Below, piece after piece: positions 6,885-14,059 of a stretch of 32,409 nt of DNA. A model generated the notes under the pieces. The model was not told where the DNA came from, did not search any database, and saw only the letters and a list, made by a program, of their open reading frames with translations. Numbering within the stretch: the first letter of the stretch is position 1; every line of letters starts with the position of its first letter. A program made the translations under genes and the position numbers. The stretch is from Streptomyces antimicrobicus. GTDB taxonomy: Bacteria > Actinomycetota > Actinomycetes > Streptomycetales > Streptomycetaceae. The stretch lies in contig NZ_JAJAUY010000069.1 in NCBI RefSeq assembly GCF_020532625.1, positions 1 to 32,409 on the forward strand, in the 5' to 3' direction.

Positions 6885-7354
6885 TCCGAGGCCGGCGCGG
6901 GGCCGCTGCGCGGCCGGTCCGCGGCAGGCTCCTGCGGCCGGCCCAGACGCAGGTTCCACCGCCCCGCGCGCCCGCTGAGCTCGGTGACCGTCCCGGGGCG
7001 GGCGTCCAGGCGCCAGAACGCGTGCGCCGGCAGCCGCAGCGCGTGCACGACCGCCGCCCGGACGAACGCCTGCTCGGCGGTGGTCCGGTGGGTGCCCGGC
7101 GCGAGCCCGGCGAGCCACTGCCCCGCCCGGGCCACCAGCTGCTCGACGGACTCCCCGCCGGGCGGGGCGAACCCGGGATCGGTCAGCCAGGCGCGCACCG
7201 CGGCCGGGTCCTCGGCGGCCACCTCGTCCAGGGTCCGCCCGGCCCAACCGCCCGTGTCCAGGGCGTACGGCCCCCCGGCGGTGAACCGGCCCCGCTCGCC
7301 CGCGGCGTCAAGAGCCGGTGTGACCAGCAGAACTCGTACCGATGAGGGGTTCAT
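6881..7354 (-). CDS. Histidine-phosphatase-fold protein with degenerate active site
   Basis: A 157-aa protein resembling the CobC/phosphoglycerate-mutase superfamily: a strand VRVLLVTPA at the N-terminus, GRTLDEVAAEDP and PPGGESVEQLVARAGQWL (62-81, E68), and a C-terminal helix-strand RAAVVHALRLPAHAFWRLDARPGTVTELSGRAGRWNLR. The usual RHG catalytic motif is replaced by VTPA (11-14), and the second histidine of the HGG-type motif is absent (TAEQAF, 92-97). The segment between residues 25 and 38 looks shorter than in active relatives. It is therefore probably not a phosphatase. The start at 7354 lacks a good ribosome site and may be leaderless. It is divergent from the cobalamin riboswitch/cbtBA operon, which suggests a link to cobalt or B12. 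The family call is moderate. Confidence 0.75.
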   Translation of the reverse strand: MNPSSVRVLLVTPALDAAGERGRFTAGGPYALDTGGWAGRTLDEVAAEDPAAVRAWLTDPGFAPPGGESVEQLVARAGQWLAGLAPGTHRTTAEQAFVRAAVVHALRLPAHAFWRLDARPGTVTELSGRAGRWNLRLGRPQEPAADRPRSGPAPASD

Positions 7355-7379
7355 AAGCGGAGCATAAACGCGGTACGGT
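7350..7379 (+). promoter_or_regulatory. Candidate promoter of the riboswitch-cbtBA transcript
   Basis: TTCATA (7350-7355), an 18-base spacer and TACGGT (7374-7379) make a plausible housekeeping promoter just before the riboswitch. The -35 overlaps the start codon of the divergent gene. The match to consensus is modest. Confidence 0.35.
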
Positions 7380-7389
7380 CTCGGACGAC

Positions 7390-7501
7390 ATGACGACGGT
7401 ATGACGGAAGCCCGGTGAGAACCCGGCACGGTCGCGCCACTGTGAAACCTCCCCGCGGGAGGGCGAGTCAGACCCGCCACCGTCGTTCAGTGCACCACTG
7501 A
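7390..7501 (+). ncRNA. Cobalamin riboswitch
   Basis: Conserved B12-aptamer blocks occur in order: GGAAGCCCGGTGAGAACCCG (7406-7425), GCGCCACTGTGA (7433-7444) and a B12 box AGTCAGACCCGCC (7466-7478). P1 closes by pairing ACGACGGT (7393-7400) with ACCGTCGT (7479-7486). An internal hairpin CCTCCC-CGC-GGGAGG lies at 7448-7462. A short hairpin TCAGTG-CAC-CACTGA (7487-7501) follows P1. There is no U-tract terminator, so control is probably translational: the cbtB ribosome site GGAGG (7522-7526) is complementary to CCTCC at 7448-7452. By family, adenosyl- or methylcobalamin binding would shut off the downstream cobalt importer. Confidence 0.93.
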
Positions 7502-7533
7502 CCGGGACGCGTGTTCCCTCTGGAGGTTCTGCC

Positions 7534-7755
7534 ATGGCTACGTCCGCCGCGCCCGCGACGGCCACCGCCGCCGCCCCCGTCGCCCCCATCTCGCTGCGCG
7601 AGCTGGCTCCCTGGGCGCTGTTCTCCGGCATCCTGCTGCTGGTCCTGCTCTACTTCATCGGCGTCGAGCAGGGCGCCACCGCCCTGTTCGAGGGCGAGAA
7701 CATCCACGAGTGGCTGCACGACGGCCGCCACCTGCTCGGTTTCCCCTGCCACTGA
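7534..7755 (+). CDS. cbtB: CbtB, cobalt transporter small subunit
   Basis: A 73-aa protein with one membrane helix (LAPWALFSGILLLVLLYFIGV, about 24-44) and a short C-terminal tail with the CbtB histidine signature HEWLHDGRHLLGFPCH. It works with CbtA in B12-regulated cobalt uptake. GGAGG is 7 nt before the ATG. It is the first gene after the riboswitch. Confidence 0.95.
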   Translation: MATSAAPATATAAAPVAPISLRELAPWALFSGILLLVLLYFIGVEQGATALFEGENIHEWLHDGRHLLGFPCH

Positions 7756-7759
7756 TCCA

Positions 7760-7795
7760 CCACCGACCGGCCTCCGGTCGACCACCGGTCGGTGG
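7760..7795 (+). other. Two mutually exclusive hairpins between cbtB and cbtA
   Basis: CCACCGACCGG (7760-7770) can pair with CCGGTCGGTGG (7785-7795), an 11-bp stem. Its inner part CGACCGG (7764-7770) can instead pair with CCGGTCG (7774-7780), a 7-bp stem with a 3-nt loop. It lies between the cbtB stop and the cbtA ribosome site at 7808-7814. It could tune the CbtB:CbtA ratio or stabilise the mRNA. Confidence 0.55.
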
Positions 7796-7822
7796 CCGGT
7801 CCACCCCGAGGGGAACCACATC

Positions 7823-8578
7823 GTGAACACCATCTCTCCGCGTGCCCTGCTCGTGCGGGGCATGCTCGCCGGCCTGCTCGCCGGCGTCGCGGCCTTCCTG
7901 GTCGCCTACCTCCTCGGCGAGTCCAAGGTGGACGCCGCCATCGCCCTCGAGGAAGCCGCGGCGGCCGGCCACGACCACGGCCACGAGGCCGCCCCGGTCA
8001 GCCGCGCCCTGCAGGCCACGGCGGGCCTCGGCACCGGCGTCCTGCTCTACGCCGTCGCGCTCGGCGGCATCGCCGCGCTCGTGTACGCCTTCGCCCTCGG
8101 GCGCGTCGGCCGCTTCTCGGCGCGGGCGACGGCCGCGTTCGTCGCCCTCGGCGGATTCGTGACCGTGACGCTCGTGCCGTTCCTGAAGTACCCGGCCAAC
8201 CCGCCGGCCGTCGGCGACCCGGAGACGGCGACCCGGCGCACCGTGCTCTACCTGCTGATGATCGCCCTCGGGCTGCTGCTGGCGGCCGGCGCGGGCATCC
8301 TGGGCCGGCGGCTGGCGCCGCGCCTGGGCGCGTGGAACGCGAGCTGGGCCGCGGCCGGCGCCTTCGTCGTCAGCGTCGGGCTGGCGTACGCCTTCCTGCC
8401 GGCGGTCGACGAGGTCCCGGCGGACTTCCCGGCGACCCTCATCTGGCAGTTCCGGCTGGTTTCGCTCGCCATCCAGACCACCCTGTGGGCGGTTTTCGGC
8501 CTCGCCTTCGGCACTCTTGCCGAACGGGCCCTTGTCCCGGCCGCCGCGCCCAAGGAGGCTGTTCAGCCCACGAGTTGA
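7823..8578 (+). CDS. cbtA: CbtA, cobalt transporter subunit
   Basis: A 251-aa integral membrane protein with about five to six helices. After the first helix (LLVRGMLAGLLAGVAAFLVAYLLGES) comes a periplasm-facing His-rich loop AAAAGHDHGHEAAP, a likely metal-collecting site. Later helices include GTGVLLYAVALGGIAALVYAFALG and LLMIALGLLLAAGAGILG, and the LVPFLKYPANPPAVGDPETATRRT motif is characteristic of CbtA. The start is the GTG at 7823 with GAGGGGA 8 nt upstream. It is co-transcribed with cbtB under the riboswitch. Confidence 0.95.
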   Translation: MNTISPRALLVRGMLAGLLAGVAAFLVAYLLGESKVDAAIALEEAAAAGHDHGHEAAPVSRALQATAGLGTGVLLYAVALGGIAALVYAFALGRVGRFSARATAAFVALGGFVTVTLVPFLKYPANPPAVGDPETATRRTVLYLLMIALGLLLAAGAGILGRRLAPRLGAWNASWAAAGAFVVSVGLAYAFLPAVDEVPADFPATLIWQFRLVSLAIQTTLWAVFGLAFGTLAERALVPAAAPKEAVQPTS

Positions 8579-8596
8579 GATGAGGGGGCCCTGCCC

Positions 8597-8842
8597 ATGC
8601 AGGCGGCGATCTGGCACTGGCGCGGCTGGACGGGCGCGGCCCCCTTCTGGTGCAACGTCCTGTTGCTGGTCCTGGTCCAGTTCACCGCCCTGACGCTGCT
8701 CGGGCAGATCGGCCTCGTCACGGCGCTGGCCGCCGTCGGCGGGCTGGTGCGCCACCTCTGGTTCGGGGACTACGGCCACCCCGCCGTCCACACCGCCGCC
8801 GCGCTCATGGGCGCGGCGGCGGTGGCGTTCGTGCTGGGGTGA
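8597..8842 (+). CDS. Small three-helix membrane protein, third gene of the cbt operon
   Basis: An 81-aa hydrophobic protein of no family I recognise. Helices are predicted at about 13-35 (APFWCNVLLLVLVQFTALTLLG), 37-54 and 60-80 (HPAVHTAAALMGAAAVAFVLG). Trp, Cys and His residues (HWRGW, CNV, RHLWFGDYGHPAVH) near the membrane ends could contact metal, but that is speculation. GAGGGGG at 8582-8588 is 8 nt before the ATG and only 18 bp separate it from cbtA, so it should be under the riboswitch too. Confidence 0.75.
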   Translation: MQAAIWHWRGWTGAAPFWCNVLLLVLVQFTALTLLGQIGLVTALAAVGGLVRHLWFGDYGHPAVHTAAALMGAAAVAFVLG

Positions 8843-8864
8843 ACCGGCGTCCTCCGGTCGGGGG

Positions 8865-8886
8865 CTTTCCGGGGCCCGGAGGAAAG
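8865..8886 (+). terminator. Possible terminator hairpin after the cbt operon
   Basis: CTTTCC (8865-8870) pairs with GGAAAG (8881-8886), and an alternative inner stem TCCGG/CCGGA can form. There is no U-run, as is usual in Streptomyces. Confidence 0.4.
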
Positions 8887-8917
8887 TCGCGCGGCGTGTC
8901 GGGGCACAACCCCGGGC

Positions 8918-9286
8918 ATGAGCGGCACACGGCACCTCACCGCGGCACATGCGGCACCGGCCAGGGCCCTGATGGTGGCCTGCGCCGTGCTGCTGTGCCT
9001 GTTCGGCGCCGGGCCCGCCCTCGCCGACGTCCTCGGCGAGCCCCCTCCGGCCGCCACGGCACCGACCGAGCCGGGCGCCCCGGGCGAGGGCCAGTCCGAC
9101 GCCGCCGACGCCGAGGTCCGGGCCGCGCTGCGCTGCGCCGGCCGTAGCGCCCCGGTGCGCCGTGCGGCCGGGACCGGGGCGCCCGCCCCGGCCGTCCCCG
9201 CGCCCCGCGAGCTCCCGTACGAGGTGCGGGACCGGGACGTACCGCCGTCCTCACGGGCGGTACGGAGTGTGGTCCTGCGCTGCTGA
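8918..9286 (+). CDS. Small secreted protein of unknown function
   Basis: A 122-aa protein with a Sec signal peptide: basic start, hydrophobic core ALMVACAVLLCLFGAGPALA and an AxA site before D37. The mature part is Pro/Ala-rich with two cysteines, one in LRCAGRSAPVRR and one at the very C-terminus (VRSVVLRC), which could pair. The C-terminal block RELPYEVRDRDVPPSS is the most structured-looking part. No ribosome site is obvious before the ATG. I do not recognise a functional family. Confidence 0.7.
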   Translation: MSGTRHLTAAHAAPARALMVACAVLLCLFGAGPALADVLGEPPPAATAPTEPGAPGEGQSDAADAEVRAALRCAGRSAPVRRAAGTGAPAPAVPAPRELPYEVRDRDVPPSSRAVRSVVLRC

Positions 9287-9400
9287 GCCGCCCCGCGGTC
9301 GAGCCACCGGCCGAGCCCCTGGCCGTCGCGGCCGGGCCCGGCGTCGGCTCCGCCGGACGAGCAGCCCCCCACACCCCCCACACCCCCGTGAGGTTCCCCC

Positions 9401-9613
9401 ATGCCCATCGACCCGTTCGCTGCCCTGAACGCCATGCTCCGCGCCGAGGCCGCCCGCATCTCGCCGCCCCCGCCCGCCCCGCAGCCGGAGGCGACCGGCC
9501 GGCGGCGGCCCGAACGGCCCGGGGAGCCGGATCCGCGTCCGGCCGGCGCGGGCGCCGCGGCCACCGCCCCGGCCGGCGCCGCATCCGCCGCCGCGTCCGG
9601 TTCCGTCGAGTAG
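9401..9613 (+). CDS. Short Pro/Ala-rich protein of unknown function
   Basis: A 70-aa reading frame whose first 20 residues (MPIDPFAALNAMLRAEAARI) form an amphipathic helix. The remainder is low-complexity Pro/Ala/Gly/Arg. GTGAGG lies about 7 nt before the ATG, which supports translation. No signal peptide or membrane helix is present. It follows the secreted protein after 114 bp in which I see nothing else. Confidence 0.5.
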   Translation: MPIDPFAALNAMLRAEAARISPPPPAPQPEATGRRRPERPGEPDPRPAGAGAAATAPAGAASAAASGSVE

Positions 9614-9670
9614 TCCGCCGGCCGGGCGCAAGGACGTACGCGCGCGCCGCGCAGGCGGGCCTACGCGCGA

Positions 9671-9699
9671 CCGGCCCCGGACCTGCCGTCCGGGGCCGG
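9671..9699. terminator. Terminator-like hairpin between convergent genes
   Basis: A perfect 12-bp stem (CCGGCCCCGGAC / GTCCGGGGCCGG) with a 5-nt loop CTGCC. It lies between the plus-strand small gene and the minus-strand membrane gene and can serve both. Confidence 0.75.
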
Positions 9700-9724
9700 T
9701 CGGCCGCTCAGGCCGGTCGGCCGC

Positions 9725-10105
9725 TCAGGGCTCCCGCGTGTGGTAGCGGTAGAAGGCCACCACCGCCACGCCCGCGCCGGTGAGCAGGCCGATCCCGGCG
9801 GAGCGGAGCACCGAGTCGCCGGTCAGGCTGTACAGGTAGCCCATGGCGACGGCCGCGAAGGCGCCGTACATCAGGGCGCGCAGCTCCTGCATCATCCGCG
9901 GGGCGATCCGGGCCATCGCGACCAGGCAGGCCGCGAAGAGCGCGCCGCACAGGATCCCGTAGAAGACGTTGCCGGCGTCGACCGGGCCGGTCTGCCGCTC
10001 CAGGAAGGCCGCGTAGACGCCGTAGACCAGGCCCAGCATCAGCGGGCGCGTCAGCGCCGACCGGTCGATGTGCCGCCCGCGGGCGGCGGGTGCCGCGTGT
10101 GCCAT
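9725..10105 (-). CDS. Small integral membrane protein of unknown function
   Basis: A 126-aa protein with four likely helices: ALTRPLMLGLVYGVYAAFLE, GNVFYGILCGALFAACLVAMA, LMYGAFAAVAMGYLYSLTG and SAGIGLLTGAGVAVVAFYRYH. The start at 10105 has AAGGAG 7 nt upstream. The gene is divergent from the next membrane-protein gene, with 154 bp between them. No functional family is recognised. Confidence 0.82.
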   Translation of the reverse strand: MAHAAPAARGRHIDRSALTRPLMLGLVYGVYAAFLERQTGPVDAGNVFYGILCGALFAACLVAMARIAPRMMQELRALMYGAFAAVAMGYLYSLTGDSVLRSAGIGLLTGAGVAVVAFYRYHTREP

Positions 10106-10259
10106 GGCAGGGCTCCTTGTCTCCCCCACCCACCCAGGGCACACCCGCCGCCGGCCGGCGGCAAGTGGATCACCCGTACGGCGGTACCGACGCGCCCGCC
10201 GCACCCGGCCGGCGCAGTGCCGTTCGCGGCGGGGCGCCCCCGGGCCTTTCCCTGGTGAC

Positions 10260-11087
10260 GTGCGCACCTTCCTGTCGGTGGTCCTCGTCGCGCTCGTGGC
10301 CGTGCTCGTGCCCGCGAGCGCGGTGGCGTCCTGGGCCGACCGGCAGCTGGGCGACGCCGACCGCTACACCGTCGCCATGGCGCCGCTGGCCCGGAACCCG
10401 GCCGTGCAGGAGGTCGTCGTCACCCGCGCCGCGCGCGCCATCTCCCCGCAGATCGACGCGGGCCCCTTCCAGAGCGGGGTGGAGGCGCTGCTCGGCGAGG
10501 CGCTGCGGTCCTTCGTCGGCACCCCCGCCTTCCGGACCGCCTGGGACGCGGCCAACCGCGCCGCGCACGCCGCCTTCCTCCAGGCGCTGACCACCGGGGA
10601 CGGCGACGCCGTCACCATCGATCTCGCCCCGGTCGTCGCCGAGGTCAAGGGGGAACTCGTCGCCGGCGGGGTGCCCTTCGCCGACCGCATCCCCGAGACC
10701 CGGGTGACGGTCGAGGTCATGGAGTACGAGAACCTGGGCGCGCTCCGGAAAGGCTTCCGCATGCTCCAGATCGCCGGGGTCTGGCTCCCCGTGCTCACCC
10801 TGGCCGCGGCCGTCGCGGCGGTCGCCGTCGCCGCCCGCCGGCGCCGCGCCGTGGTGGCCACCGGACTCGGGGTGGCGCTGGGCGGTGTCCTGCTGGCGGT
10901 GGCGGTGGCGGTCTGCCGCCGGCTGACCCTGGACGACCTGCCCCCCGACCTCGACCGGGCCGCGGCGGAGGCGGTGTACGACGCGCTGACCGCCTTCCTG
11001 CGCACCACCGCCTGGGTGGTGCTCGCCGTCGGGCTGGGCGCGGCGGTGGCCGCCTGGCTGGCGGGACGACTGCGCCGCACCCCATAA
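10260..11087 (+). CDS. Membrane protein with large extracytoplasmic domain
   Basis: A 275-aa protein. The N-terminal helix (TFLSVVLVALVAVLVPASAVASWADRQLGD) anchors an outside domain of about 140 residues. This contains DRYTVAMAPLARNPAVQEVVVTRAARAI, a layout common to Streptomyces membrane proteins of unknown function. Three further helices follow (IAGVWLPVLTLAAAVAAVAVAA; VVATGLGVALGGVLLAVAVAVC; TTAWVVLAVGLGAAVAAWLAG). The GTG at 10260 is chosen because the membrane helix starts right after it and no in-frame upstream start has a better context; there is no clear ribosome site. It precedes the FUSC gene by 72 bp. Confidence 0.8.
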   Translation: MRTFLSVVLVALVAVLVPASAVASWADRQLGDADRYTVAMAPLARNPAVQEVVVTRAARAISPQIDAGPFQSGVEALLGEALRSFVGTPAFRTAWDAANRAAHAAFLQALTTGDGDAVTIDLAPVVAEVKGELVAGGVPFADRIPETRVTVEVMEYENLGALRKGFRMLQIAGVWLPVLTLAAAVAAVAVAARRRRAVVATGLGVALGGVLLAVAVAVCRRLTLDDLPPDLDRAAAEAVYDALTAFLRTTAWVVLAVGLGAAVAAWLAGRLRRTP

Positions 11088-11159
11088 GCTCGGAAGGTAC
11101 ACAACATCCCGAGAACACCCTGAAGAACCGATTCGCGAGCGGCGGCACGGAAAACGGCG

Positions 11160-13160
11160 ATGAGCACGGAACAGATACCGTCCGGACCGGGCCGGTCCCG
11201 TCCGCTGGCCCCGCCCGCCTGGCTGCTCCAGGGCCTGCGGCCCACCTCCGCGCCCGTCCCGTGGGCCGCCGCGGCCCGCGCCGGGATCGCCCTGGCCGCG
11301 CCGCTCGCCGTCGGATTCGCCCTGGACGAGCCGGAGTACGGCGCGCTGGTGTCCATGGGCGCGCTGTCGGGGGTGATCGGCGACACCGCCGACGCCTACC
11401 GGATGCGGATCCTCAACATCGCCGTCCCGCAGCTGTTCGGCGCGGTCGGGGTGGCGCTGGGCACCCTGGTCTACGGCCACGGCTGGCCGGCCGTCGCCGT
11501 GCTGACGCTCGTCGCGCTCGTCTCCGGCATGATCTCCTCGATCGGCACGGTCGCCTCGGTCTCGGGGCTGCTGCTCCTGCTGAACGCCGTGGTCGGGGCG
11601 GGTCTGGCGATGCCGCGGCCGTGGTGGACGGCTCCGCTGCTGCTCACCGCGGGCGGACTGTTCGTGCTCGCGCTGACGCTGCTGGGGTGGCCGCTGCGCG
11701 GCCGGCAGCCGGAGCGGGCGGCCGTCGCGGACACCTACCGGGCGCTGGCCGGCCTGCTGGAGGCCGCCGGGCGCGGCAGCGCGTACGAGGAGCGCCGACG
11801 GGACGTCACCACCTCGCTGAACCACGCCTACGACCTGGTGCTCGGGCGGCGGGCCCGGGTGCACGGCCGCTCCCCCGCGCTGGTGCGGATGCTGGCCCAG
11901 CTCAACGTGGTGGTCCCGCTGGTCGAGGCGGCGCCCGCCGTGCACCAGCGGGGGCGGCCGCTGCCGCCGCAACTGCCCGCCGTGGTCCGCGACCTCGGGG
12001 ACGCGGTGGAGCAGGGGCGGACGGTGGCGCCGGTGCTGGACCTGCCGGAGCCCGAGGGACCGGCCGAACGGGCGCTGGACGCGGCGCTGCGGCACGCCGT
12101 GGCCATCGTCCACCTGGCCGAACCGGACCCGTACAACGTGGACGACCGGCTCGGCCGGCCGGCGGCGCTGCGCGTGCGGGCGCGCCGGGCCGTGCGGGAC
12201 GTGATGCTGTCCGGCGCCTCCTGGCGGTACGGGCTGCGGCTCGCGCTGTGCATCGGGCTGGCGCAGTCGCTGGTGTCGCTGGTGGAGGTCGAACGCTCCT
12301 ACTGGGTGGCCCTGACCGTCACCTTCGTCCTCAAGCCCGACTTCGGCTCGGTGTTCTCGCGGGCGGTGCTGCGGGCGCTGGGCACGGCGGGCGGGCTGGT
12401 GATCGCGGCGGCCGTGCTCGCGGAGGTGCCGCGGGGGTGGTGGGACGTACCGGCGATGGTGGCCCTCGGGGCGCTGATCCCGGTGTTCTCGGCCAAGGGC
12501 TACGCCTTCCAGACCGCGGCGATCACCCCGGTGATCCTGCTGCTGTCGGACCAGCTGAACCACCAGGGCTTCGACCTGGTGCTGCCGCGGCTGCTGGACA
12601 GCCTGCTCGGGTGTGCCGTGACGCTGGTCGCGGGCTACCTGCTGTGGCCGGAGAGCTGGCACACCCGGGTCGGCGACCGGCTCGCCGCGGCCGTGGACGA
12701 CGCCGCCCGCTACCTGGAGCGGGCCTTCGGCCCGGTGCCGCCCGGCGAGGACGCGCTGCGCGCCGCCCGGCAGGACCGGCTGCAGGCGCGGCGGAGGATC
12801 TACCGGGAGCTGTCGGGCGTGCGGACGGAGTTCCAGCGGGCGCTGACCGAGCCGCCGCCGACGGGCGAGCGGGCCGCGGCGTGGTGGCCGCTGGTGGTGG
12901 CGGTGGAGCGGATCGTGGACGCCACCACCGCGGCGCGGGTGCGGGTGAACCACGGGGCCGCGGCGCCGGACCAGGCGGAGGTCGCGGCGATGGCGGCGCG
13001 CCTGCGCCGCCTGGCGCAGGACGTCCGCCGCCACCGCACGCCGCAGGAGATCACCCTTCCGCCCCCCGCCGCTCCCCCACGGACGTCGGTCCTCCACCCC
13101 CTCCACAACGAACTGCTGGCCGCCCGAGCCATCACCACCCCGAACCACCCGACCCCCTGA
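11160..13160 (+). CDS. FUSC family membrane protein (aromatic acid exporter-like)
   Basis: A 666-aa protein with the two-module layout of FUSC/YccS/fusaric-acid-resistance proteins. A first membrane block lies at about 38-180 (ARAGIALAAPLAVGFAL...GALSGVIGDTADAYRMRILNIAVPQLFGAVGVALG), then a cytoplasmic helical region. The second block is at about 356-510 (RYGLRLALCIGLAQSLVSLVEVERSYWVALTVTFVLKPDFGSVFSRAVLRALGT), carrying the conserved W(V)-T-x-KPDFG motif, followed by a helical tail. By family such proteins export aromatic acids or other toxic organics; the substrate here is unknown. No strong ribosome site precedes the ATG. Confidence 0.9.
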   Translation: MSTEQIPSGPGRSRPLAPPAWLLQGLRPTSAPVPWAAAARAGIALAAPLAVGFALDEPEYGALVSMGALSGVIGDTADAYRMRILNIAVPQLFGAVGVALGTLVYGHGWPAVAVLTLVALVSGMISSIGTVASVSGLLLLLNAVVGAGLAMPRPWWTAPLLLTAGGLFVLALTLLGWPLRGRQPERAAVADTYRALAGLLEAAGRGSAYEERRRDVTTSLNHAYDLVLGRRARVHGRSPALVRMLAQLNVVVPLVEAAPAVHQRGRPLPPQLPAVVRDLGDAVEQGRTVAPVLDLPEPEGPAERALDAALRHAVAIVHLAEPDPYNVDDRLGRPAALRVRARRAVRDVMLSGASWRYGLRLALCIGLAQSLVSLVEVERSYWVALTVTFVLKPDFGSVFSRAVLRALGTAGGLVIAAAVLAEVPRGWWDVPAMVALGALIPVFSAKGYAFQTAAITPVILLLSDQLNHQGFDLVLPRLLDSLLGCAVTLVAGYLLWPESWHTRVGDRLAAAVDDAARYLERAFGPVPPGEDALRAARQDRLQARRRIYRELSGVRTEFQRALTEPPPTGERAAAWWPLVVAVERIVDATTAARVRVNHGAAAPDQAEVAAMAARLRRLAQDVRRHRTPQEITLPPPAAPPRTSVLHPLHNELLAARAITTPNHPTP

Positions 13161-13161
13161 G

Positions 13162-13208
13162 CCCCGAAGGGGCGCGGGGAACGGCGCGACCGGCCACGGA
13201 CGACCCGC
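13162..13208 (+). repeat. Streptomyces-type intergenic repeat
   Basis: Right after the FUSC stop, CCCCGAAGGGGCGCGGGGAA and the following CGGCGCGACCGGCCACGG match, from memory, the short dispersed element (AGGGGCGCGGGGAACTGCGC...) that sits downstream of many Streptomyces genes. Its first part can form a small CCCC-GAA-GGGG hairpin. Confidence 0.6.
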
Positions 13209-13335
13209 ACGCCGGGACGGCGGGAGTCGGCGCGGCGGGGGCAGCTGCGGCGGCTGCGGCAGCGACCGGACCCGGTTTCGCCCGGACGGGTCAGTATCCG
13301 GGGACGGGAAGCTCCGGGCGGGGGAGCATCGGGGC

Positions 13336-14049
13336 ATGGGCAGACGGCCCCGGAGGCGTGCAGCGGTGGCGGTCGCCGCCGTGTGGGCGGCAACCGCCGG
13401 TTGTGCCGACGTCGAAGGGCTGCGCAGCGAAGGGGACCTCGGAGAGGTGCACGCCCCGCTGACGCTGTGGCCGGAGCTGCGGCCGGAACCGCCGCCGGCC
13501 GAGGCGAACCGGGGGCAGCCGGCCCCCGTGCCCGGGATCGCCGAGCGCCCCGGGCAGAGCATGCGCGGCGCCGACGCCCTGGCCGTCGTCCGCGCCGACA
13601 TCACCGCCGCCACCCGGCAGGACGGCGGCACCGGCCGACTGGTCGACCCCCGGGCCGTGCAGCGCCTCGCCCTGTGCGAGGACGGCGGCGACGGCGGGCC
13701 CGACTGCCCGGTCCGCCCGCCCGTGCTGCACGACCTCACCCACGACGGCAAGGAGGAGCTGATCACGGCCGTCGACATCGACGGCCGGATCAGCGAGCTC
13801 CGCGTCTACACCGTGCGGCCCGACGGCACCGTCACCCGCATCCTCTCCCGCCGCGGGGTCCTGACCGGCGTCGAGGTCGCCGCCGACCACCTCGCCGTGC
13901 GCGAGCCCACCTCCAACGACAAGCTCGTCGCCATCACCGACTACGTCTGGAGCCCCGCGACCGCCGTCATGGAGCTCACCGCCCTGACCCTCGACGAGTG
14001 CCCGGACGGCACGGAGTCCACGACCCCGTGCCCGCCCGGCGGGACCTGA
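13336..14049 (+). CDS. Lipoprotein next to an orphan sensor kinase
   Basis: A 237-aa predicted lipoprotein. A basic N-terminus and hydrophobic stretch end in the lipobox ATAGC, with lipidated C23. The mature part has a low-complexity Pro linker, then a domain with paired cysteines (ALCEDGGDGGPDCPV) and VLHDLTHDGKEELITAVDIDGRISELRVYTV, which looks like an FG-GAP/VCBS-type 'DxxxDGxxE' calcium-binding strand. GGGGAG lies 9 nt before the start. The kinase gene begins 10 bp after the stop, so the lipoprotein may sense or modulate for it, as CseA does with CseB/CseC. That role is inference. Confidence 0.85.
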   Translation: MGRRPRRRAAVAVAAVWAATAGCADVEGLRSEGDLGEVHAPLTLWPELRPEPPPAEANRGQPAPVPGIAERPGQSMRGADALAVVRADITAATRQDGGTGRLVDPRAVQRLALCEDGGDGGPDCPVRPPVLHDLTHDGKEELITAVDIDGRISELRVYTVRPDGTVTRILSRRGVLTGVEVAADHLAVREPTSNDKLVAITDYVWSPATAVMELTALTLDECPDGTESTTPCPPGGT

Positions 14050-14059
14050 GGGGGTGCCG

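Noticed and set aside
10170..13778. 1202-codon open frame on the minus strand
   Set aside because: It is a high-GC mirror frame of the membrane-protein, FUSC and lipoprotein genes. The translation is low-complexity Arg/Gly/His/Gln and has no family pattern, while the plus-strand genes are clearly recognisable.
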